Shown here: piece by piece, positions 27,436-34,681 of the stretch
Position numbering within the stretch: position 1 is the stretch's first letter
Layout of the letters: each line of letters starts with the position of its first letter
Assembly: GCF_012396365.1 (NCBI RefSeq)
Contig: NZ_JAAXPG010000046.1
Span: 1 to 39,661 of the forward strand
Source of the DNA: Nocardiopsis alborubida
GTDB taxonomy: Bacteria; Actinomycetota; Actinomycetes; Streptosporangiales; Streptosporangiaceae
Length of the DNA: 39,661 nucleotides
Reading direction: 5' to 3'
Notes under the pieces: model-generated
Seen by the model: only the letters and a program-made list of their open reading frames with translations
The model's database searches: none
What the model was told of the DNA's origin: nothing
Translations under genes and position numbers: made by a program

Positions 27436-30400
27436 GTGGCCCCCTCCCCAGCTTCGGAACGCACACTGACCGCGACCGCGACCTGGACGGTCGCGGACGA
27501 CCTCCCCTGGCAGCGCGCCCTGCACGTCGACGCCTCCGAGCGCCGGGCCGCGGGCAACCCCTCGCCCCATCCTCGCGCCCACGGGCGCTGGACCCGCGTC
27601 TTCGGAGCGGACGGCATCGGTCCCGCGGCCGACGCCCTCGGGTTCGGTTCGGGTGGTCTCCGCGACCTGGTCGAGGGCCCGGACGCTCCCGCGGCCCTGT
27701 CCGTCCCGCACTGGGTGCGCCGGGCCGACCACCACCTCGCGCTGGGACGGGCCCCGTCGGCACGCCCCGAGGAGCATCTCCTGCGGCCCGACGACCTCGG
27801 CCTCACGCGCGTCGCCGCCGACCTGGTCCGCGGCTACCAGCGCGCCCTGTGCTCTGGTGCCGCCCGTGCCGCGGGCGACGCCCCCCGGCTCCGGGAGCTG
27901 CCCCGGCTCCTCCTCGGCACGTTCCCGCTGTCCGCACTGCACGCCCTGACGGGGCGGACCCTGGTCCTGGAGATGAACGTCGCGCGAATCAGGGGGCAAC
28001 TCGTCGGCGACACCCCGGAGGAGAGGTACCGCGACCACCTCCGCCGGCTGGACGGAGACCACCTCCAGAGGGAGTTCTGGTCCGAGTACACCGTCCTACT
28101 CCGCCAGGTCGACCAGCTGCTCTCCGGCTGGCTGGACTCACGCCTGGAGTTCGCCGGACGTCTGGCCTCGGACCTGCGCGACCTCGACTCCCTGCACGGG
28201 GTGCGCCTGGGCGCGCTCGACTCCGTCGGCTTCGGCGCGGGCGACACCCACCGCGGTGGCCGCTCGGTCGCCGTCGCCGGGTTCTCCGGTACCCGCATGG
28301 TGTACAAGCCACACGCGCTCGGCTCCGACACCGCGTGGGGCGCGGTGATCGACTGGTTCAACTCCCAGGCGCCCGAGCACGGCCTGCGCGCCCCCTGCCA
28401 CCTGCCGCGTGCCAGCCACGGGTGGACGACCTTCGTCGAACACCTCCCGTGCCGGTCCGACGAGGGCGACGCCTTCTACTGGCGCTTGGGCGCCCTCCTG
28501 GCCCTGAACTACGCCCTGTGCGGCACGGACCTGCACCACGAGAACCTCATCGCCTCGGGTGCCCACCCGGTCATGATCGACATGGAGGCCCTGTTCCACG
28601 GCGCCGCGCCCCGGGAGCCGGACGGCGCGCGCGTGGACCCGGCCGAGCGGGTCATCGGCGAGAGCGTCATGCGCGTCGGCCTGCTGCCCTCGAAGATGAT
28701 GGTCCACGACGGCGGCGCCGTCCGGGCCTTCGACGCGAGCGGGGTCGGCGCCGACGGTGAACACGAGTCCCTGATCCCGCTGTCGGTCGCCCGGCGCGCC
28801 GGAACCGACGAGATGGTCTTCGGCTCCGAGTACGTGACGGTACGCGGTGAGGCCTCCCACCGGCCGCACTGCGACGGCGCTCCCTTCGATCCCCGCGAGC
28901 ACGTCGGCGCTTTCACCAGGGGCTTCACCGACGCCTACTGGTACGTGGCCGGGGACCGGGAGGCCTGGCTGGCCGAGGGCGGCCTGCTCGACGGTTTCCG
29001 CGGTGCCGAACTGCGCCACATCGCCCGGCCCACCGCCTTCTACGCCGCCGTGCTCTCCGACAGCTCCCACCCCGATTTCCTCCGCGACGGCCGCGACCAC
29101 GACCGGATCCTCGCGAGCGTGGCGTGCGGCGCCGACGGGACCCGGCACTGGGAACCGCTGGCCGCGGCGGAGCTGGCCGAGCTGCGCGTCGGCGACATCC
29201 CCCACTTCACCTGCCGTTCCGGGTCGACCGACGTCGTCAGCGGCCAGGGCACCGTCGTGCCCGGCTTCCTGGCCGAACCGCCGGAGGAGGCCGTCCGCCG
29301 CAGGGTCCTGCGCCTGGGCCAGGAGGACCTGGAAACACAGGCCCGCCTGGTCCGGCGCGCCTTCGACTCGCTCCAGCCCGCGCGCGCGACCGCTCCCGGA
29401 GGCACTCTTCCCCCGGCCGGGGAACCCCTGTCCGGCGACACCGCCGTCGAAGGGGCCCTGCGCATCGCGCACGAGCTCTGCGACGAGGCGGTGCGGGACG
29501 GCGACGACATGGGGTGGATCGGCCTGGAGTTCGTCGAGGAGCGGTTCTGGCGCCTGGGCGGGGCCGGCAACGACCTGTACTCGGGACTGGCCGGGATCGG
29601 GCTCTTCCTGTCCCGCGCCGCCCAGGCCACCGGAGACGGGCGGATTCGCGGATTCGCCGAGCACACCGCGCGGATCCTGGCGGACCGTGCGGGGGAGCTG
29701 CGAAGGGAGCACGACCGCCGGGCGGCCGCGGGCACCCTGGAGCGGGAGCTCAGCCGGCGCTGCGACCCCGGCGGCTTCGGTCCCGTCGGCGGTCTGCTCT
29801 ACCACCTGGCCCACGCCGGGAGCGTCCACGGTCGCGGAGACTGGCTCGACGCCGCCGAGCTCTGCCTGCCCGTGCTGCGGGACCACATCGGGCACGACAC
29901 CATGCACGACCTGCTCTCGGGGGCGGCCGGGGCCTGCCTGGCCGCCCTGGCGCTGCACCGCGTCCGGCCGGGTTCGGGCGCGCTGGCGGTCGCCGAGTAC
30001 GCGGCCTCGGCCCTGCTGGACCGGGCCGTCCCCCAGGAGACCGGGATCGGCTGGCCGGGCGCGGCCTCGCGGGTCCCGCTCTCGGGCGCCTCGCACGGCA
30101 ACGCCGGGGTGGCCCACGCCCTGCTGCGGCTCAACGCCGTCGCGCCCCGTCCCGAGTACCTCCACGCGGCCGCACGAGCCCTGGCCCACGAGCGCACGCT
30201 CCTCGACCCCGCCCTGGGCAACTGGCGCGACCTGCGGCCCGACGGCGGAGACGTTCCCGGCGTGTCCTGGTGCCACGGCGCCCCGGGCATCGGGCTGGTC
30301 AGGGCCGCCGGGCTCGGCCTCAGGGGCGCCGAGACCCTGTACCCGGTCCTACGCGAGGACATGGAGACCGCCGAGCGCGCCACTCGCTCCGCCCACTTTC

Positions 30401-30699
30401 CCGAGGGGGGCGGATTCCGTTCCCTGGGCGACAACGGGCTGTGCCACGGCGACCTGGGGAACCTGGAGTTCCTGCTGGTCTCCTCCCGGATCCGCGGCGA
30501 CGACGAGGGCGCCGACGCCGTGCTGTGCTCCGCCGCCGCCCTGGCCGAACACGGCCTCGGGAGCGGCTGGGGCACCGGCCCGCTGGCCGCGGAGGCCGTC
30601 CCCGGCCTGATGTACGGCCGCGCGGGCATCGGTTACAACCTGCTCCGCCTGGCCCTGCCCGCCCAGGTCCCCTCCGTCCTGTTGCTGGACACACCGTGA
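27436..30699 (+). CDS. lanM: Class II lanthipeptide synthetase LanM
   Basis: 1087 residues, GTG start. The N-terminal dehydratase (DUF4135 region, about 120-640) phosphorylates and eliminates Ser/Thr. It shows VYKPHALGSD (Lys291), TDLHHENLI (Asp365, His367, Asn370) and MIDMEALF (Asp382, Glu384), matching the catalytic set of CylM in order and spacing. The C-terminal LanC-like cyclase (about 690-1087) begins NDLYSGLAGIGLFLSRAA and has His887 (SHGNAG) and zinc ligands Cys946 (WCHG), Cys1003 and His1004 (LCHGDLGN). It forms the thioether bridges. It is the only synthetase in the window and lies directly after lanA1 and lanA2. Its TGA overlaps the next start (GTGA). Confidence 0.97.
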   Translation: MAPSPASERTLTATATWTVADDLPWQRALHVDASERRAAGNPSPHPRAHGRWTRVFGADGIGPAADALGFGSGGLRDLVEGPDAPAALSVPHWVRRADHHLALGRAPSARPEEHLLRPDDLGLTRVAADLVRGYQRALCSGAARAAGDAPRLRELPRLLLGTFPLSALHALTGRTLVLEMNVARIRGQLVGDTPEERYRDHLRRLDGDHLQREFWSEYTVLLRQVDQLLSGWLDSRLEFAGRLASDLRDLDSLHGVRLGALDSVGFGAGDTHRGGRSVAVAGFSGTRMVYKPHALGSDTAWGAVIDWFNSQAPEHGLRAPCHLPRASHGWTTFVEHLPCRSDEGDAFYWRLGALLALNYALCGTDLHHENLIASGAHPVMIDMEALFHGAAPREPDGARVDPAERVIGESVMRVGLLPSKMMVHDGGAVRAFDASGVGADGEHESLIPLSVARRAGTDEMVFGSEYVTVRGEASHRPHCDGAPFDPREHVGAFTRGFTDAYWYVAGDREAWLAEGGLLDGFRGAELRHIARPTAFYAAVLSDSSHPDFLRDGRDHDRILASVACGADGTRHWEPLAAAELAELRVGDIPHFTCRSGSTDVVSGQGTVVPGFLAEPPEEAVRRRVLRLGQEDLETQARLVRRAFDSLQPARATAPGGTLPPAGEPLSGDTAVEGALRIAHELCDEAVRDGDDMGWIGLEFVEERFWRLGGAGNDLYSGLAGIGLFLSRAAQATGDGRIRGFAEHTARILADRAGELRREHDRRAAAGTLERELSRRCDPGGFGPVGGLLYHLAHAGSVHGRGDWLDAAELCLPVLRDHIGHDTMHDLLSGAAGACLAALALHRVRPGSGALAVAEYAASALLDRAVPQETGIGWPGAASRVPLSGASHGNAGVAHALLRLNAVAPRPEYLHAAARALAHERTLLDPALGNWRDLRPDGGDVPGVSWCHGAPGIGLVRAAGLGLRGAETLYPVLREDMETAERATRSAHFPEGGGFRSLGDNGLCHGDLGNLEFLLVSSRIRGDDEGADAVLCSAAALAEHGLGSGWGTGPLAAEAVPGLMYGRAGIGYNLLRLALPAQVPSVLLLDTP

Positions 30700-31208
30700 G
30701 TGCGGCAAAGGACCGCACCGGGCTCCTGGTCCCGGAGGACACGGCCCGCCTCTACCGACGGTCCGCCCTCGTGCCCCCGCCGCGCACAGGCGGTCGCGCG
30801 TCCGCGCTCGAACGGCTTCTGTCCGTACCCCGGTGGCCGTTCGCCGCGGTCGTGGCCGTCCTGGTCGCGGCGGTCGCGGCCGGAACGCTCGTCCGGCTCC
30901 CCGTCCGGGTCCCCCTCACCCCGACAGGCGCGGGGCCCGGGGGGATCAGTGCCGTCGCCCCTCCCGGCGCGGAGGTGTCCGAGGGGCTCGCGGCCACGGT
31001 CGTGGCCGGCTCCCGGCGGTCGGCGGGAGTGGTGAGCGGGGTCCGCCGGGAGTCCGTTCCCGGCACCGGAGCGACGGTGACGGTCGTGACAGTGGAGCTG
31101 CGGGGCACGCTCCCCGACGACCCCGGAAGCATCCGGGTGTTCCTGGAGACGGGTACCCGCCCCCTCCTGGCGGAGCTCCTCGGACAGGACGTGGGGAGAG
31201 CGCCGTGA
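30696..31208 (+). CDS. Small single-pass protein, reduced HlyD-like accessory (tentative)
   Basis: 170 residues, GTG overlapping the lanM stop and itself overlapping the exporter start by four bases, so it is co-translated with both. A cytoplasmic N-terminus of about 46 residues is followed by one membrane helix (about 47-67) and a beta-rich external part. The last 40 residues (RGTLPDDPGSIRVFLETGTR, PLLAELL) resemble the end of HlyD-type membrane-fusion proteins, but the long coiled-coil hairpin is absent. It probably helps the C39 exporter. An unrelated membrane protein cannot be excluded. Confidence 0.7.
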   Translation: MSAAKDRTGLLVPEDTARLYRRSALVPPPRTGGRASALERLLSVPRWPFAAVVAVLVAAVAAGTLVRLPVRVPLTPTGAGPGGISAVAPPGAEVSEGLAATVVAGSRRSAGVVSGVRRESVPGTGATVTVVTVELRGTLPDDPGSIRVFLETGTRPLLAELLGQDVGRAP

Positions 31209-33388
31209 GAACGAGACCGACGACGCCCGGACGCCTCCGGAGGCACATCGGCCCCCGGGTCCCGGTCGTTCTGCAGAACACGCCCACCGAGTGCGGGATC
31301 GCGTGCCTGGCGATGGTCCTGGGCGCCCACGGGCGCTCCGTTCCGGTACGCCGGCTGCGCGAGGAGCTGGACGCGGGCCGCGACGGCGTCTCGGCCCAGG
31401 CCCTGGCGATGGCCGCTGAGGAGCACGGCATGCGGGTCCGGGCCTACCAGGCCGAACCCGGAGCCCTGCGCGGGATGACCGTACCGCTCATCGCGCACTG
31501 GGGGCTGAGCCACTTCGTCGTGGTCGAGAGCGTCGGCGAACGGTACGTCCGCATCGTCGACCCGGCCTCCGGGAGGGGGCGGATACCCCGGGAGGAGTTC
31601 GACCGCTCCTTCACCGGCATCGTGCTCACGATGCGCCCCGGGGAGGACTTCGAGCGGCTCCGTCCCCCGCCGGGGGAGGTCCCGAGGTTCCTGGCCCGCC
31701 ACTTCCCCCGGTCTCCCGGCCTGGTGGGCACGGTGGTGGCGGTCTCCGCCCTCCTGACCGCTCTGGGCGTGCTGCCCGCCCTGGTCGTCCGCTACCTGAT
31801 CGACCGGGTGGTGCCCACAGGCGGCACCGACATGATGGTCGCGGTGGGACTCGGCGTGCTCGCCCTGGTCGTCGGCCAGGCCCTGGTCGGGTTCCTGCGG
31901 TCCGAGGCCCTGGTCCGGCTGCGCCTGCGCGTCGACCTCGACCTGATGACCTCGTTCCTCAGGCACCTGTTCCGCCTGCCCTACGCCTACTTCCAACTCC
32001 GCGGCAGCGGTGACATCCTCACCCGCGTGTCCAGCAGCATGGTGATACGGGAGGTCCTCAGCTCGCACATGCTGTCCCTGCTCCTGGACACCGCCATGAC
32101 GGTCTTCTACGTCACCCTGCTGTGGCTGCTGGCCCCCCGGATCGGCGCCGTCGTCCTGGGCGCCGCGGTGCTCCAGTTCCTGGCGGTCGCGGTGTTCAGC
32201 CGCCGGGTACGGGAGACCAGCCGTGAGGAGACGGCCGCCATGGCGGAGGCCCACACCCAGCTGGTGGAGTCGCTCGCGGGCGTGGAGACGCTCAAGTCGG
32301 CCGGGGCGGAGGGCGCGGCACTGAGCCGGTGGGAGTGGCTGTACCGAAACCAGCTCGCCTCCACCCTGCGCAAGGACACCGTGACCAACCGCATGGACCT
32401 GCTGCTGGACCTGTTCCGGCTGGGCGCGCCGCTGGCCCTGCTGTGGGCGGGCACCTGGCTCGTCCTGGACGGGGGGATGTCGCTCGGGACACTCGTCGCG
32501 GCCAACACCCTGGCGGGGATGGCGCTGACCCCCGTGGCCTCGCTGTCCCAGGTCCACCACTCGCTCCAGTCCGCGGCCGTGCACGTGAGCAGGCTCCGGG
32601 ACGTGCTCCAGGAGACCGCTGAGCGCGGGGGCGAACCCGCGCCCGAGCTACGGGGGCGGATCAGCCTCCGCGGGGTGTCGTACCGGTACCAGAAGGACGC
32701 GCCCGCCACCCTGTCCGACGTCGACCTGGAGATCCCCGCCGGGAGCATGGTCGCGGTCGTGGGCCGTTCCGGGTCCGGCAAGAGCACGCTCGGCAGGCTC
32801 ATGCTCGGGCTCCACCAGGCCACGCGCGGCGAGGTCCTGTTCGACGGGATCCCCCTGACCCGGCTGGACCCGAGGACGATCCGGTCCCAGTGCGGGGTCG
32901 TCGTGCAGGACAACGCCGTGTTCAGCGGGAACGTGCTGGACAACGTCCGGATCAACGCCCCCGGAGCGACCGTGGAGGACATCGTGCGCGCCTCCAGGCT
33001 GGCCTGCCTGCACGAGGACGTCCAGCGGATGCCGCTCGGGTACTTCACCCCGCTGGGCGAGCGGGGCAGCGGCCTGTCCGGCGGACAGCGTCAGCGCGTC
33101 GGACTCGCCCGGGCGCTGGTCTCCGAGCCCCGTGTCCTGCTGTTGGACGAGGCGACCAGCCATCTGGACACCGTCACCGAGGACCGGATCCGCCACAACC
33201 TGCGCGAACTGGACTGCACCCGGGTGGTCATCGCCCACCGGCTGAGCACGGTGCGCGACGCCGACCGGATCGTGGTGGTCTCCGACGGGCGTGTCGTCGA
33301 GCAGGGGACCCACGAGGAGCTGGTCGCCGTCCGGGGCGCCTACGCCGACCTGGTCGGCGGCGACCTCACCGGAACGGTGTCCGGCTGA
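31205..33388 (+). CDS. lanT: Bifunctional C39-peptidase ABC exporter (LanT)
   Basis: 727 residues, GTG start coupled to the previous gene. The N-terminal peptidase C39 domain (1 to about 150) has Gln24, Cys30 (PTECGIACLAMV), His103 (HWGLSHFVVVE) and Asp119 (VRIVDPASG), a complete papain-like active site that cuts after double-glycine leaders. A six-helix membrane domain follows (about 165-450). The nucleotide-binding domain has Walker A GRSGSGKST (Lys526), signature LSGGQRQRVGLA and Walker B VLLLDEATSHLD. Both nearby precursors and the alpha-like one end their leaders in GG, so it is the likely leader peptidase and exporter for all three. A strong terminator follows at 33458. Confidence 0.97.
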   Translation: MRTRPTTPGRLRRHIGPRVPVVLQNTPTECGIACLAMVLGAHGRSVPVRRLREELDAGRDGVSAQALAMAAEEHGMRVRAYQAEPGALRGMTVPLIAHWGLSHFVVVESVGERYVRIVDPASGRGRIPREEFDRSFTGIVLTMRPGEDFERLRPPPGEVPRFLARHFPRSPGLVGTVVAVSALLTALGVLPALVVRYLIDRVVPTGGTDMMVAVGLGVLALVVGQALVGFLRSEALVRLRLRVDLDLMTSFLRHLFRLPYAYFQLRGSGDILTRVSSSMVIREVLSSHMLSLLLDTAMTVFYVTLLWLLAPRIGAVVLGAAVLQFLAVAVFSRRVRETSREETAAMAEAHTQLVESLAGVETLKSAGAEGAALSRWEWLYRNQLASTLRKDTVTNRMDLLLDLFRLGAPLALLWAGTWLVLDGGMSLGTLVAANTLAGMALTPVASLSQVHHSLQSAAVHVSRLRDVLQETAERGGEPAPELRGRISLRGVSYRYQKDAPATLSDVDLEIPAGSMVAVVGRSGSGKSTLGRLMLGLHQATRGEVLFDGIPLTRLDPRTIRSQCGVVVQDNAVFSGNVLDNVRINAPGATVEDIVRASRLACLHEDVQRMPLGYFTPLGERGSGLSGGQRQRVGLARALVSEPRVLLLDEATSHLDTVTEDRIRHNLRELDCTRVVIAHRLSTVRDADRIVVVSDGRVVEQGTHEELVAVRGAYADLVGGDLTGTVSG

Positions 33389-33457
33389 GGGACGGGGACC
33401 GACGGGGACCGGCGACCCCGTTCGGGAGGGGACCGGCACAGGAGCGCCGGACGGACC

Positions 33458-33494
33458 ACGGGCCGGGCTCCGCCTCATCCGGAGCCCGGCCCGT
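33458..33494. terminator. Terminator after lanT, 15-bp perfect stem
   Basis: ACGGGCCGGGCTCCG (33458-33472) and CGGAGCCCGGCCCGT (33480-33494) pair perfectly around a seven-base loop. It lies between the convergent lanT and small regulator genes. Confidence 0.92.
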
Positions 33495-33565
33495 CCATGG
33501 ACACAGGTACGCCCTGCCGCCGTCGGCGACGGCCCGAGGGAGGGAACAGGCCCTCGGCGGTGGGG

Positions 33566-34129
33566 TCAGCCCACCGCTTCGAGGGCGGTGAGCCAGGAGC
33601 GGCTCAGCGAGACCGCGGCCGTGTCGGCGCCCCTGCGCACGATCTCCTCGCTCAGTTCGGGGTGCTTGACCACCCGGTCGGCCCGGGTCATCAGGTCGAT
33701 GTCGGCCCGGTCCAGCACGGCCCGGACGACGGAGTTCTCCACGGTCGCCCGGACCTCCATCGCGAAAGGGCTGTGGCTGGCGGGCAGGAAGGGGCCCGTG
33801 TACCGGTCCAGGGCCTCCTCGGTCCGCCCCTCGCGCAGGAGGGCGAGGACGTCGTTCACGTCGCAGGAGACGTGCTCCTCCAACCAGTAGAAACCACGGA
33901 GGCGGTCGTAGCGCACGGGCAGGCCGATCTTGCGCGCGCGCAGCGCCAGGGTCGGCAGGCTGGAGGGAGCGGGATCCCCCTCGAAGAGGTTGACCATCAG
34001 CCAGTCCCGCTGCGCCTGTCCCGCGGAGAGCACCAGCAGCGCCACGAGCTCCACCGCCCGTCTGCTCTGGACGGTCACTCCGTTGACCGCGCAACGTCCA
34101 AGCGTCGAGATTTCCACCGTTCTGTCCAT
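33566..34129 (-). CDS. Small SARP-like DNA-binding protein (truncated BTAD)
   Basis: 187 residues, ATG with GAGGAG seven bases upstream. The opening (MDRTVEISTLGRCAVNGVTV, then RRAVELVALLVLSAGQAQRD) fits the winged-helix of SARP regulators. The following 100 residues (DRLRGFYWLEEHVSCDVNDV, REGRTEEALDRYTGPFLPAS) match the first part of a bacterial transcriptional activation domain, and the last 40 residues are divergent. Full SARPs need about 250 residues, so this is a shortened form that might bind DNA, dimerise with the large SARP, or antagonise it. Direct repeats lie 84 bases upstream. Confidence 0.72.
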   Translation of the reverse strand: MDRTVEISTLGRCAVNGVTVQSRRAVELVALLVLSAGQAQRDWLMVNLFEGDPAPSSLPTLALRARKIGLPVRYDRLRGFYWLEEHVSCDVNDVLALLREGRTEEALDRYTGPFLPASHSPFAMEVRATVENSVVRAVLDRADIDLMTRADRVVKHPELSEEIVRRGADTAAVSLSRSWLTALEAVG

Positions 34130-34212
34130 GGGGGAGCTCCTCAGGTTGTGGGACGAGCCGTCCGCCGTCGGACCGGCTCGATGGCAACCATCCGGGAGAC
34201 CCGCATCACCCG

Positions 34213-34230
34213 CCTATCCGCTCCCTATCC
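34213..34230 (-). promoter_or_regulatory. Phased direct repeat, likely SARP site facing the small regulator
   Basis: On the minus strand GGATAGG-N4-GGATAGG: two identical heptamers with starts 11 bp apart, 84 bases upstream of the small SARP gene. Heptamers repeated every 11 bp, one DNA turn, are the hallmark of SARP binding sites. No good -10 follows. Confidence 0.6.
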
Positions 34231-34391
34231 CCCCGCGGCGGCGAAGGAGCGGCCCGACCGACGGCCCGACGCAGGGAACATGAGCGGTGAGGCACAGGAA
34301 TTCACGTCCTTTCCCCTTCCCGGCCCGGGCGGTGGCCGCTCCCGGCCACCGCCCCGCGCCCACCTGCGGGAAACCGGCGCCAATAGCCGCG

Positions 34392-34424
34392 GGATAGGGA
34401 GCGGAGAGGTCCGCTTCCTAGGTT
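34392..34424 (+). promoter_or_regulatory. Phased direct repeat and -10 of the secreted-peptide promoter
   Basis: GGATAGG (34392-34398) and GGAGAGG (34403-34409) start 11 bp apart. Nine bases later TAGGTT (34419-34424) can serve as -10, close to the eight-base gap between repeat and -10 seen at SARP-activated promoters. Transcription would start about 40 bases before the peptide gene. Confidence 0.65.
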
Positions 34425-34469
34425 GGCGTCATCCCCGAAGACCGGGGACACATCCTCCAGGAGGCAGAC

Positions 34470-34670
34470 ATGAAGGCCACGAAGTCGCTCGTCACCCTCG
34501 TCATCGCCGCCGCCCTCCCCCTCCTCGCAGCCGAGTCCGCGCTGGCCTCCTCCACGGGAACGGGCCACGTACGTGAGGTCCCCGGAGCCGGCGTGAGCGT
34601 CAGCGGCATCCTCGACGTGTGCGTTCCCGGCACGCCCGTCTGCCTGGACGGTTCCGACCCGTGGGACTGA
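34470..34670 (+). CDS. Small secreted protein with two cysteines
   Basis: 66 residues, ATG seven bases after AGGAGG. A clear signal peptide (MKATKSLVTLVIAAALPLLA, cleavage near ALA-SS at residue 27) leaves a mature peptide of about 40 residues. It has a CVPGTPVC segment that could form a disulfide loop, and an acidic end (DGSDPWD). It carries no GG leader and no Trp-Lys leader motif, so it is not a lanthipeptide precursor of the types here. It might be an immunity or accessory protein, or a separate small effector. No family recognised. Confidence 0.75.
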   Translation: MKATKSLVTLVIAAALPLLAAESALASSTGTGHVREVPGAGVSVSGILDVCVPGTPVCLDGSDPWD

Positions 34671-34681
34671 ACCGGTCCTGC

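Larger units (their letters stand above)
34130..34469. other. Divergent control region between the small SARP and the secreted peptide
   Basis: About 340 bases with no gene. It holds two phased direct repeats (34213-34230 and 34392-34409, listed next). The two arms are also near-perfect inverted copies of each other: 34218-34239 against 34386-34404, differing only by three extra bases. Confidence 0.7.
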
